A stretch of 28,163 bases of DNA, taken from Perkinsus marinus ATCC 50983. Its lineage: Eukaryota; Perkinsozoa; Perkinsida; Perkinsidae. The notes beneath the pieces were generated by a model. It did not search any database. It was not told where the DNA came from and saw only the letters and a list, made by a program, of their open reading frames with translations. Made by a program: the position numbers and the translations under genes. Below, piece after piece: positions 1 through 12,667 of the stretch. The stretch is taken from NCBI RefSeq assembly GCF_000006405.1, contig NW_003206847.1:80539-108701 (forward strand), given 5' to 3'. Each line of letters begins with the position of its first letter. Position 1 is the stretch's first letter.

Positions 1-366
1 GTCTGAACCTCTCCCGGGCAACCTCACGGAGACCTCTCGGCAGTCTAGGTTGTAGATGGATGACAAGTCTCAATTATTATGGCATATCATGGAGTGCACC
101 GCTCCGCTGGACACCGTCGTTGTGTTCGGCCATCCTAGGGTCCTTCAGCTGTACTTCAACACGACTAGACGTGATGCGGAGCAAAAATACAATACTTGAG
201 CCAGATGGCTACGGATTACATGGCATGCGAACCATCCCATCTAGTTCCTATAATGCGACACAATCATAGATCCTCTCTCATATACAATCTTGAAGATGTA
301 TCCATGCCGCATCTACACCTCTTCCCGTGCAAGTTTGACAAGTGAGCAGACGAGAATGACAATGTT

Positions 367-585
367 ACAAGCAAGTTTGACTTTGAGAATTCAAGTTTGT
401 CACAATCTAAATTCGTTACAATCAAGATTGACCATTAGAATCCAAGTTTGTCACTTGTCTTTTTTTGTTACAACCAAGTTTGACGATGAGAATTCATGTT
501 GACACTGACAGAATATATCACAATCAAGAATGACAATAAACCATACAAGTTTGACAATACGCACACAAGTTTGACAGTGCGCATC
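367..585. repeat. Degenerate ~51-bp tandem repeat
   Basis: Units begin with ACAANCAAG at 367, 418, 470 and 520, giving periods of 51, 52 and 50 bp. Each unit carries one or two CAAGTTTGAC / CAAGTTTGTC motifs and an AGAATTC-like centre. The last part decays into extra CAAGTTTGAC copies up to about 585. It has no coding potential and looks like an old minisatellite. Confidence 0.7.
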
Positions 586-722
586 TAAGTCATGCACATT
601 ATATACCAGTGGCCGCAGCCACAGACAGGGGTATCCTCACTAGGTAGAGTGGATGACTCTCTGGGGAGACCATCTTCTGCCTGATTCTGCGATAGTTCCT
701 GAAGAACCAACCTCCGGTGTTT

Positions 723-744
723 AAGCCCTCAATATGTATTTCCC
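723..744 (+). repeat. 22-bp direct repeat, copy 1
   Basis: Identical to 1065-1086 (core CCCTCAATATGTATTTCCC). The two copies bracket 320 bp of sequence, so they could be the remains of a duplication or the flanks of a small insertion. Confidence 0.6.
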
Positions 745-1064
745 AGTCAGTATTTCAGAGTCAAGCCTGGAAAGAAGTACCCAAGGAGTGGATGGCCCGC
801 AGGACCGAAGCTTGAAGCCAGGGCGGCAGCACAGAAGCGGTGACCACTAGCGCTGACTCTCGACCTCGAGTTGGCTCGGTGAGCCGTAAAACGCCCAGCT
901 GTCCGCCTGCCGAAGACTGACCCAAGCAGTGGAGCGGCGGTCAGCTGACGAAGTCTGACTGCTCAATACTTGCCCCGGCTCGCAGAATAAGACAGATTAA
1001 GACGATTTGTTGTTTTGCATGGCTGGGTGTATCATGTTATCGTGATAATTGGCTGTTTCCAAAA

Positions 1065-1086
1065 AAGCCCTCAATATGTATTTCCC
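1065..1086 (+). repeat. 22-bp direct repeat, copy 2
   Basis: Second exact copy of the sequence at 723-744. The segment between them (745-1064) has no inverted ends that I can see and no open frame of note. Confidence 0.6.
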
Positions 1087-1518
1087 TCGTTTAATCTTCG
1101 TCGAAACCCAGGGCGAGCGAGATTCTCCTTTAATTTTTAGTACTGCTTGGAATTCTGCTCGTTGAGGTATGACAGGACGGTAGTGCTATCGGCTTGCGGG
1201 AGGCCCTCACAAGCCGTAAAACTTGTCGGCTTCGGATGGCAGGTAAACCACAGGCATAAGGTCGTATAGTACTGTGCGACTTCATCCTGGGGCGGCGCGA
1301 CGCAACAATCATAGATATCATAGGCCTATTCGAAGGCCTCCTCAGTAGATGGGACAGGCACAAACATATTTCTGTATTCGGAAATAGTTCATTTGAGTTC
1401 ATGAGAGTCAAAGCCGCGACGCTGCTTAGAAGCATCCGGCAGAGAATAGTTCTCGCCCGTTGTGTCGAGCTATGTCGTTTCTCCACAGCTTCTCCTCTTT
1501 ATCGTTCTCCTTAACCTC

Positions 1519-4930
<3,412 letters not shown>

Positions 4931-5048
4931 TAGCAGTTGTTGTTGTTCCTATACGTATCGAGAGAGAGCACATTAACGTTTCCACACTCATCACGGGTGT
5001 ATCGTTGCATCGGTTTGGCGAGATGCAGAACAGGTTGTTTTCTTGCAC

Positions 5049-5540
5049 ATGGAGATTCGCCCGCTCTCGTCGTTGGAGCAGCGATATTTCGATGATGATG
5101 ATTTCGAGGAAAAGGACTCAGACGGGCTCGTGTGCTTTGGCTGAGTCGGGGAGGAGCGGCGAATTTGGAGGGAAAAGGTATCGGTTTTGGGCGTCCTCAT
5201 GAGGGCCTTCACGAAGGAGAGGATGGATGATGCCTCGACTGACACGAGCAGCAGTCCTAAGGAGGAAACGGGTGCCGGGGTTGAACCTGTGCGTTTCAGA
5301 TCCAACTGAACTATCGAGCCTATGATCCTGACGATATCATATGGTGTCTATCAGCTTTTCAGAAACTCGACTCCAATGACGATACTCCTTTCAAATAAGA
5401 GTCTTCCTTTACTCTTACTGGTATTCTAACTTCTGGAGTGGTATGGATATTGTAGGAGTCCTATAAGCACATACCCTCAACTGAATGGGCCAAAGCGCCC
5501 ACTTGCCTTATGCTGTCGATCCCTCTCAGCTGTATGTTTA
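5049..5540 (+). other. Possible small gene or gene remnant, unresolved
   Basis: ATG at 5049 opens an acidic reading (MEIRPLSSLEQRYFDDDDFE) that stops at a TGA at 5142-5144. The same frame then stays open to 5309. A third piece, 5300-5398, reads IQLNYRAYDPDDIIWCLSAF and ends in a stop; a TTTCAG acceptor lies directly before it. Another candidate exon (ESYKHIPSTEWAKAPTC) starts at 5459 after GATATTGTAG. The pieces have protein-like composition but I could not find a splice pattern that removes the TGA with introns of normal size. It may be an intron-containing gene of unknown function or a decayed one. Its 5' end lies 118 nt after the helicase stop codon. Confidence 0.3.
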
Positions 5541-5587
5541 GAGGTTGCCTCCTATAGCGGCTCGCGTTAACAGCATTAACTGTTGGA

Positions 5588-5715
5588 GTAGGAATATATG
5601 TTCGCTTTCCTCATCAGCTGAGCTCAGGAGTTTCCTCGTTGATTATAGAGGTTTACATACGAATTCGGGTAGAAATGTACAGACAGACCCAATGAGAATT
5701 TCCCAAAATTTCCAT
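5588..5715 (+). repeat. Dispersed repeat R, copy 1
   Basis: Begins GGAATATATGTTCGCTTT and contains AGCTGAGCTCAG, TACGAATTCGG and CCCAAAATTTCC. It aligns along most of its length with 10597-10700 on the same strand, by eye roughly three quarters identical with small gaps. A 16-nt part of its tail (ATTTCCATATTGTCAC) recurs near 6366 inside an intron of the next gene. It does not encode anything recognisable. Confidence 0.55.
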
Positions 5716-5850
5716 ATTGTCACCAACACATGCATACCTTCACTGTCAACATCGTCACAGTGGATGTTGGCTACCGAGAGTCGTCGTTTTAGTTCCTTAC
5801 CGTTGAATCTAATCATTGTAGTAGTTGACTTTCCCTTCCTCCTCATCCTC

Positions 5851-8139
5851 ATGTGGTCAGCGTCATTCACTATTCAAGTTCTGTCGTGCTTATCGTGGGG
5901 CGGAGTTTTTGGACTTATGTTGTATTCCAAAATGAAGACCTCGAGAGACTGGCTGCTCGCACTCTTCGTGCTGTCATTCATGCTGTAAGGGCAAGTAGTT
6001 GTCTTCTGGTCCTCATGGGTGTCTCAGGTACGCCAACGCTGATGAGATTTTCTCCAAGTTTAGATTTTACCATTTAGCCAAGGCGTGGAAGCCCCAGTTG
6101 GTCGCTGAGGCGGCGGCTTCGATGCTCATCGGCTTTGCCGCTACTACTTTCGATGATGTCATACCACACTTCTTCCACATCGCGTTAAGACCACCCATCT
6201 GTGGTGCTGTTTAGGTACGTCTAGTGGCTCTGATACCGTGCCTGCTTACCTATGCATTGCGACAGAAGGTTACTGGCAACACCTTTACCACAATGCTCGG
6301 GTAAGCATCAGTTCTCTTTCATAATAAACGCAAGTATAAGAGGCAGCTGAGCCTGGCAGGTGGAATTTCCATATTGTCACTAAATGTGAATTATCCCCCC
6401 CCCCCCTGATGATGGGAGGCAAAATGAATTGTTGTTCTGATCTCCCATCAGCGTCTTGCTATTCTGCTATGTAGTCGAAAGTCTTCCGTTGGGAACATTC
6501 TTGTCTTTAGAAACAAGTGAAGTATTTCGATATTACTTTTCTGAAATTTTCTCGAAAAAATATAAAATTTGGAAAAATTTGTGGAACTTTCTGTGAATGC
6601 GCGTCAGAACTGTCAATAATGATTCGTTCTTTTCGGCGCTATAATCTTCCTTAGGATGCTCACCGGAGAGTTCCGACACTCCCAAGCGACGTTGATTATG
6701 ATAATGCAACTCGTGGGATCAGTTTTCGGCGGAGCGATGCACTATTTGTTCATGTATAGCACTCATGCTACGGCACCAATGCTGGTAGGGCCCTCCTTCT
6801 TCCCTCTAGTATTCGACTGTCACTTCCTCAGTCCGGCTCCTTCATCCCAGTGTTGTTGTCGACAGCAGTAGCGACCCTGCCAGGCCAGGCACCTTATGGG
6901 AGCTCCTTATCTATTCTGCTACAACCCCTCACAGTATGTCTCTGTGAATACTTCATCATGTTGTTCATCATCGCCCATTCAGTTGAACATCATCGTGAGC
7001 CGTCTCACAGTGCAGTGGGCCGGCCTTAGGTCGGGTATGCTCACATCTTCGGAGGCAGCTCCTGGTGGTATGGTATTTAGTGACGCTCTGTGGGCATCAG
7101 GACTGCTCCTGTTGTCCGTGGCTTTGGCTGCAGCATATCTATTGAGCTCGAGGAACGTCGGCTTGGGTGAGTGCATTCCCCCTGCGTGCGCCACTCTGAT
7201 TGATGACTATCCCTCAGGTATGCTGTTGAGCAGTTTTGCAGTGGGCAGCATCTCCCTGGCAACTCCCACTAAAGGGGCCCTCGCAGCCGCCGTGTTGTAC
7301 GAGGCGCTGCCCAGCCGTGTTGCAGTTACCGTCGCTGGTGAGCCCCTCGCGTTTACATCATAGTCATCAGCTACTTTGCCTCAGACCTCTCGGCTGGTCA
7401 CTTGCCGTGTGCCTTTCCAATAGCGTTCGCTTCAACGCTCATCGGAGGTGCTGTGGCTGGGCTACTCTCGAAAACGACTGGCGTGCCTGCTGTGGCAGTG
7501 GTAAGGTCATCTAGGCACTGCCTCTGGAACGATCGTGCATCGCAATCTATCAGATCCCAACAGCTGATGGAGTTACGCTAGAGGCCATCACATCAGCACT
7601 AATCGCCTTTGCCATCGCGGGAAGAGTACCGCATAAGTCCATCATCGTTGGAGGTACGAGCCAAGCACACGATCGTTGGTCCGGACGGTCCTGTCCAGGT
7701 CTCATATACTTTGGTTGCATTCAAGACAGTCGAGTCATCCCAACCGTTTCCGAGTTGGTCGGCTCCAGCGTTCAAGGGCTACTATCTGATAACCACCAAG
7801 CTTATGCTAGTGAGGCGCCTTGGAGGTTCCCTCCGTTTCATGCTGTTGTTGATGCTCAGATCTACTAGGAAGTCGGCTCTTTTGGCAATTCCTGGGAGGC
7901 TTCATTGGTGCCGGGATGCACTCCTTCTTACTTGGCCACATTCAGACCGATGCTGAACGCTTAGCTGATAAGGAGAAAGATCGAGTGAGTCGATCCTTCG
8001 GTCTTCACAGTGAATGATTGGTTGTATGGTACAGCTCCGTCAAGAGAAGCATGATAAGGAGAGGGCTGAGGCAGAGGCTGCCAAGAAGAGGGTAAAGGAT
8101 TACAAGAAGGGTGCCATTGATGATAAGAAGAAACAATAA
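5851..8139 (+). CDS. Multi-pass membrane protein, family not recognised
   Basis: Thirteen exons: 5851-5984, 6028-6157, 6215-6300, 6655-6784, 6832-6933, 6983-7029, 7081-7166, 7218-7337, 7385-7500, 7554-7653, 7699-7809, 7860-7984, 8035-8139. They sum to 1392 nt (463 aa) and all phases agree. Hydrophobic segments lie in nearly every exon (e.g. LLALFVLSFML, LIMIMQLVGSVFGGAM, LLLLSVALAAAYLL, ASTLIGGAVAGLL), suggesting eight to ten membrane spans. The C-terminus is a lysine/glutamate-rich, probably cytosolic helix ending KKKQ. I do not know the family; a transporter or channel role is a guess. Least certain points: the start ATG (the frame is open further upstream), the GTC donors at 6158 and 7030, and whether 7030-7080 is spliced at all, since its 51 nt keep frame. 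The 3' end faces the FUSC-like gene. Confidence 0.75.
6158..6214 (+). repeat. Intron carrying the CATACCACACTTC cassette (antisense)
   Basis: A 57-nt intron whose first half, TCATACCACACTTCTTCCAC, is almost identical to 23300-23322 inside an intron of the amino acid transporter and similar to 23871-23890 and 25455-25485. It is the inverted form of the GAGTGGTATG family seen in helicase introns 4 and 10. The donor would be GTCATA, which is unusual. Confidence 0.5.
6301..6654 (+). repeat. Long intron with poly-C tract and hairpin
   Basis: A 354-nt intron in the membrane-protein gene. It contains a piece of dispersed repeat R (ATTTCCATATTGTCAC), a run of 12 C (6395-6406) and, just after it, a 9-bp inverted repeat TGATGGGAG (6410-6418) / CTCCCATCA (6442-6450). 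The rest is AT-rich. It codes for nothing. Confidence 0.5.
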
Positions 8140-9169
8140 GTAGATGATGGCACAAGTTGGTGGCGTGATTATACTGTTAATAGTTTCTTCCTTACTGAAT
8201 CCAAGCTCTTGTGTTAGAAGTCAGGGTGGTTGTAAAACACGATCAATGCCACTTAGCTTAGTTGGTGACACTCACGTGTCACACCTCGCATAATTGTAGC
8301 CAATACTATACTCGTCGCCGTATTGGGCGATTACCCTTCCTTATGACTCATAAGAGAGGGTGTACCCTCATAAGTAGTGAGTGATACTTTCATTGCTGCA
8401 CAATCGAGCCAAGCCCATCGCTGAAATGCCGGTATTTCCTTTTAATGAGACGACTATGAACGTACTATACGCGCTGTATTCATTTGGGGAGACCTTGAGA
8501 GCGTCATCGTGGTTAACGGAGTAATCTTCATCTGATAAGTGGTCAAGACAGAATTATTGCTGTGGTGATAAAGCATATCTGAGTTTTCATAACTCGTAGC
8601 TAACGAGTCGTTATCCCAGGTTGAAATCCGGAAGCGAGTGGCTTGTCGCTCCGTCTTCACCTCACCCGCCATGTTCGACACAATGCGAGTGTGTGCGTTT
8701 GTACTACTCACCTCGAAGATAGCTGCCCAACAAGTGGCGTTATAAGAATTCGGCATTATTCAGCACTTTCTTCAACCTATCCCACCACCACACCCGGCAT
8801 AAAAACTGACACCTTCCGCACTGTAACTGAAATGGGACTGTCAGGGGAAAGCTCTTGTAAGTCTACAAATGCTACACTCACAGTTCAGCAAGCGCAGTTC
8901 TTCATGAAGAGTTCAGGGCTGAAGACTTAAACCTCAGCTTGTTTCCAAACCCACGTTTCATCGAGTGTGGATGTTCAATTTTGCGGTCGACATCGGTTAT
9001 AATAGCCGGGAAGGTTGATGAACTCAATAACGCAACTCTTGAAATGGCATAAACAGAACACGTTCAAGGTTAGCAACCGACTAAGGGTTCCGAAAAGAAC
9101 AACAAGACGATCAGATTTTCTGATCGTCACCACCTCGATATAAACCTGTGATGGCGAATGAACTGCCAA
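8140..9169. other. Tail-to-tail spacer
   Basis: About 1 kb between two convergent genes. I see no convincing exon or RNA gene. The only structured element is the perfect hairpin at 9107-9127, listed separately. Confidence 0.5.
9107..9127. other. Perfect 9-bp hairpin after the FUSC-like gene
   Basis: ACGATCAGA (9107-9115) and TCTGATCGT (9119-9127) are separated by TTT. It sits about 43 nt beyond the minus-strand stop codon, where the 3' end of that transcript would lie. A role in 3'-end formation is possible but unproven. Confidence 0.4.
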
Positions 9170-11897
9170 TCACACATGGAAAGCGTCGCAAGTCTCGACA
9201 TCTCCCACCGAATTCGGCGACAAATCGGGTACACCTCTAGTATGCAGCTCAACCACCCTCATAGAGCTCTCGTCGTGACCAAACAAGAACGTCTCGATGT
9301 ACTCCCATTCCTCGATAAACAGATAGAGCGAATAGAGAGCATAAGAAAGACTGCTAGCCCCGTCATCATCGTCTCCATCTAAGGTGCTTCTACTCTCATC
9401 AAGAGCATCAAGACACCGTAACATCTCCACATGAACATCATCATTTAACGCTCCCCGTGTAGCGTCTCGGCAGGCAATGGACATGCCCGTTACCATCCTT
9501 TCTTCAGATCTTCCAAGGGCAATACTAAGCTCTTTGAGATGGGGACCCAAGGCCTTCAACGCCCCCTGAGATGATGAGCTCTCCTTCAGCGCACATGCCG
9601 TCGTTGCTCCATAAGCGCTCAAGGCCGCGGTCGTTATTTCGCTTATGAATGGTTGAACTTGAAAGCACTTCGTACAAGCGACCCTCATGAAGAGCTTGCC
9701 AAACACAGACACCTCCGCATGGGCATCAGCAACTAGCGAGGCACGACGATTCGAGATGCCCGACAACTCTCGGCCGACCTCCTCCCGGCCGTCTACCAAG
9801 GCGACCTCTTCCTCTACTGCCAAGCCAACACTGGCCAACTGATGAAGGGCATCCTGAATGCTGTTACCAGCACATTCCAATGCTGAGGCCGACACGTGTT
9901 GCAGTCTCGAGATGGCGTATACAGGGAAGAAAACGCAGGAAAATACAAAGGCGATTCCCATACCCACCAAGTTGAGGGCACATCGCCACCCCAGACCCCA
10001 TAGGATGTCCTCCTCAGCCTCCCCCAAGGCCACCGACGGCGTAAAGGCAACAATCGTCCACGTTAGTATAAACACCGAGCCAGCATAACTCAACGGCGTC
10101 GCCTTGACAAAGCCTCCGACAAAACCCAATATGATGAGCTCCAGAAAGAACGCCGCGTGGTTGAACGGATTCGCCTCCACACATATGAGGCCGTACAGGA
10201 GAGCACCAACGAGGCCGACAAGCCTTCTACCAATCTTCAACAGGCACGCTCCTGCTACTGGCAGAACACAGTAGCATGCTGCCAAGTAGATCCACAGAAA
10301 CTTACGATTGACACTCGCGTTACTATTACCCCATGGAAAGAGTACTATGATAGCGATAGTCGTAGCTAGGGAAGCCTTCAGAGGGAACAGGAGATGCTCT
10401 GCCCGCGACTGACCATCATCATAGAAAACTGGACGAGACCACCAGGTCTTGGCCCAGGACATCAACCCCTTCGTAGCTGTGCACAAGGCGAACCACCAAC
10501 GAACCTAATACGGGATGTAAAAGCCGGAAAATTTTCTGATACTGTTATTGTTCTGTCGATCATTCCACATCACGCGTTTTTACTGTCAGTGTTGTTACGG
10601 GAATATATCTTCGCTTTTCCCAGTTGAGCTCAGAAGTGTCCTCACTTACTCTACAAGTTCACGTACGGAAACCAACAAGAACTCCCCAAAATTTCATCTA
10701 CCCCAGCTACGCTCCGCCCGAATCACCTCTTCCTCGTCCTGGTCCACTCCACGTCTCCTCAGCTGAGCCGTCACCGATGAATACTCTTCTGCCAGCTCAG
10801 CGTATCTCAAGATTGACTCTATCGCGAAGTGGAACCTAGTGATCCCCTCCGTGTCCAACGCCTTCACTGTGCCCATCTTGATGGACTTCCGCATCACCAT
10901 CGAAGCCTCATTCAGACTCTCTTTGCATCTTACCGCAGTTGACATAAGATTCGGCACATCCCCAGCTGTTGGGACGTTACCCGAAGCTGCTCGCAGTACC
11001 GCACGGTTCTGAGATCGTAATTCTAGTAAGCTCGCCGACATTGGCCTCCATAGTGCTTCAACGATAACATCATCGTAAGTGCCCGCCGTGATAGATTTTC
11101 TCAACGAATACAACGCGCTTGCCATACGCCAGATGATGCTCCTCAACTTGTCGTCCTGTACATAGGCGCTGGCAGCCACTAGCGACTTGTCGTAGCTCAT
11201 ATGATGAGCATCGATGGTGTACAGGTTCTCGGCGCCGCTCACAACGTAGGCACTGAGGACGTCGAAGTAGTCGGCTGTGGCGGAGTTGAATTTCTGAAGG
11301 GGATTTGCTGATGGTGACGGTAGCCAATCGAGGAGATAGAGGACCAATACGGGGACGAACCCACATAGGAGACCATAGGAAACCAATATGGCGTTCCAGA
11401 GAGCCTCTAGGTAGGGATGCCCTGTGATGTTGATGGCTATGGGAACATACAGGGATATAATCGCCGTGACATAGCTGATGATTTCCGATAGTTTACATCC
11501 TGCATCGGGATGGGACAATGCGACGAAGTACGTCAGGGGAAGGGCGATGACCATAGCCCAAATTTGGAAGTACTCAATGCCGCAAGCGACACAGATAGAA
11601 GATAGTATCAGGTGGAGGAGACAACCCATGGCAGTGGCAAGCCAAGTGCCAACCACGCCTCGCAGAAAGAACAACAAACAGGACTTGAAATCAAGTATAG
11701 AGTTGAAACCGGCCCAGATAGGAGGCTCGAGCTGAGGAGATATCATCAATCAACGATGACGGTTGTAGAGTGCCTACCATGTAGAATTGAATGTATTTAT
11801 GTGCAATCGGGAACATCGCAGGTATGCCGGCAAAGGCACATGCAATTGCCGTCACTATTGCCTGCAGGACTTGATCAGACGTGAAGGTATACACCAT
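9170..11897 (-). CDS. FUSC / aromatic-acid-exporter-like membrane protein
   Basis: Minus-strand exons 11897-11778, 11731-10727 and 10504-9170 give 819 aa with all junctions at phase 0. Each large exon encodes one half of a FUSC-type protein: a block of about six hydrophobic helices (first half FFLRGVVGTWLATAMGCLL onward; second half AEHLLFPLKASLATTIAI onward) followed by a long soluble helical domain. Relatives are inner- or plasma-membrane proteins linked to export of aromatic acids, fusaric acid or organic anions. The substrate here is unknown. The 46-nt first intron (11777-11732) is secure. The second (10726-10505, 222 nt, GTGATT donor, TATTAG acceptor) is inferred. Without it the locus would be two adjacent proteins, one ending at 10694 and one starting about 10486. 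The start ATG at 11897 lies after an in-frame stop; further 5' exons cannot be excluded. Confidence 0.7.
10597..10700 (+). repeat. Dispersed repeat R, copy 2
   Basis: Begins GGAATATATCTTCGCTTTTC and contains AGTTGAGCTCAG, CACGTACGG and CCCCAAAATTTC in the same order as 5588-5715. It lies within the putative second intron of the FUSC-like gene, in antisense to it, overlapping the region where a two-gene model would place the first stop codon. Confidence 0.5.
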
Positions 11898-12185
11898 TAC
11901 CAATACAATCAATATTACAACACTAAAATGACTAGTCTATGGCGACTCAATCAGCTACTCAACTCTTTCATCGGAAGGGGTTCGAACATCCGATGTATTT
12001 CTCGCTCGCCCAGAAGAGCCAGATCCATAGCAAACAGGTTTCGTCACTGTTTAATTCAGGGCGGCCCTGAATCAGGGCCTGTCTTGTTTGACTACAATAA
12101 ATCGAGGATTCGAACATGTCTGAGAATCTAAGGGAATTTGCATATTGGATTCTCCAATACGGTCCGCCGAGACAGTTCAATGTAT
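11898..12185. other. Upstream spacer with nested palindromes
   Basis: Lies between the FUSC-like start and the tRNA gene. It holds a 7-bp hairpin CATCGGA/TCCGATG (11969-11975 and 11989-11995) around a GGGGTTCGAAC loop, and two overlapping near-perfect palindromes: ATTCAGGGC-G-GCCCTGAAT (12054-12072) and GGCCCTGA-A-TCAGGGCC directly following. No coding sequence is seen. It probably includes the promoter of the minus-strand gene. Confidence 0.45.
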
Positions 12186-12258
12186 GGTCTCGTGGCCTAA
12201 TGGATAAGGCGTTGGTCTTCGGAACCAAAGATTGTGGGTTCGAGTCCCACCGAGATCG
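12186..12258 (+). tRNA. tRNA-Arg (anticodon TCG)
   Basis: All four arms fold. The acceptor GGTCTCG (12186-12192) pairs with CGAGATC (12251-12257) with one G-U. The D-stem GCCT/AGGC, anticodon stem TTGGT/ACCAA and T-stem GTGGG/CCCAC are perfect. The anticodon loop CTTCGGA places TCG at 12219-12221, which reads CGA (Arg). Discriminator G is at 12258; no CCA is encoded and there is no intron. Internal promoter boxes: A-box TGGCCTAATGG at 12193-12203 and an exact B-box GGTTCGAGTCC at 12237-12247. In contrast to the intron cassettes, this one is intact and likely functional. Confidence 0.95.
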
Positions 12259-12263
12259 TTTTT
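12259..12263 (+). terminator. Pol III terminator of tRNA-Arg
   Basis: Five T directly after the discriminator base, the usual RNA polymerase III stop signal. Confidence 0.8.
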
Positions 12264-12283
12264 CTCAACTTATACCATGTACA

Positions 12284-12287
12284 AGCC
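12284..12287. repeat. Target-site duplication, left (AGCC)
   Basis: AGCC precedes the left LTR and recurs at 19744-19747 after the right LTR. The match can be read as up to 7 bp (ACAAGCC) because the LTR ends in ACA. With TG...CA ends the duplication is 4 bp. Confidence 0.75.
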
Positions 12288-12568
12288 TGTCGTGTTCCAA
12301 TACGATAATATAGCAACTTCTCGAACAACTTGTCGGTAGAACACAACCAAGCGGCAGTAATAGATAAAGCTTAGTCGATCACGATGTCTCCTAAAGCTTG
12401 GAGACTTAATACGTATACTTCTTACTTTGATTACTAAGGTTGCGTACGCTACTAGCGTAGCTATCACACAACGAAACGGTCTTCCTTGTGCGTGCACATA
12501 GGAATATACTAGAATAGTTAGGAACAATCAAGGACGGTCGAGATCGCAAGGAGTGATGGAACATCACA
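12288..12568 (-). repeat. LTR (3' LTR of the minus-strand element)
   Basis: 281 bp, starting TGTCGTGTTCC and ending ACATCACA on the plus strand. It is identical to 19463-19743. A short palindrome around GCTACTAGCGTAGC lies near its middle. Confidence 0.95.
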
Positions 12569-12580
12569 TCCTCCCGCCCC
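12569..12580 (-). other. Polypurine tract
   Basis: On the element's strand GGGGCGGGAGGA ends exactly at the 3' LTR. This is the expected primer for plus-strand DNA synthesis in LTR elements. Confidence 0.8.
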
Positions 12581-12667
12581 GGCAAACAAGGCTATTGCAG
12601 ATAGCTGGCTAACAACCTATTGTTATCAGACACTCAAGATAGAAGCAGAAAAATTACGGGAGTAAGT

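Larger units (their letters stand above)
1..1518. other. Non-coding left flank with repeats
   Basis: I see no gene here. Open frames are short and none resembles a known protein. The stretch holds a tandem repeat (367-585) and a 22-bp direct repeat (723-744 and 1065-1086), listed separately. A pyrimidine-rich stretch with an AG at about 1487-1488 lies some 30 nt before the helicase start codon and could be a splice or trans-splice acceptor; that is inference. Confidence 0.5.

Noticed and set aside
4991-5305. Minus-strand serine-rich open frame
   Set aside because: It is the shadow of the acidic plus-strand reading.
7338-7363. A 26-nt intron in the membrane-protein gene
   Set aside because: Using the later acceptor at 7384 gives 47 nt, matching the other introns, with an equally good frame.
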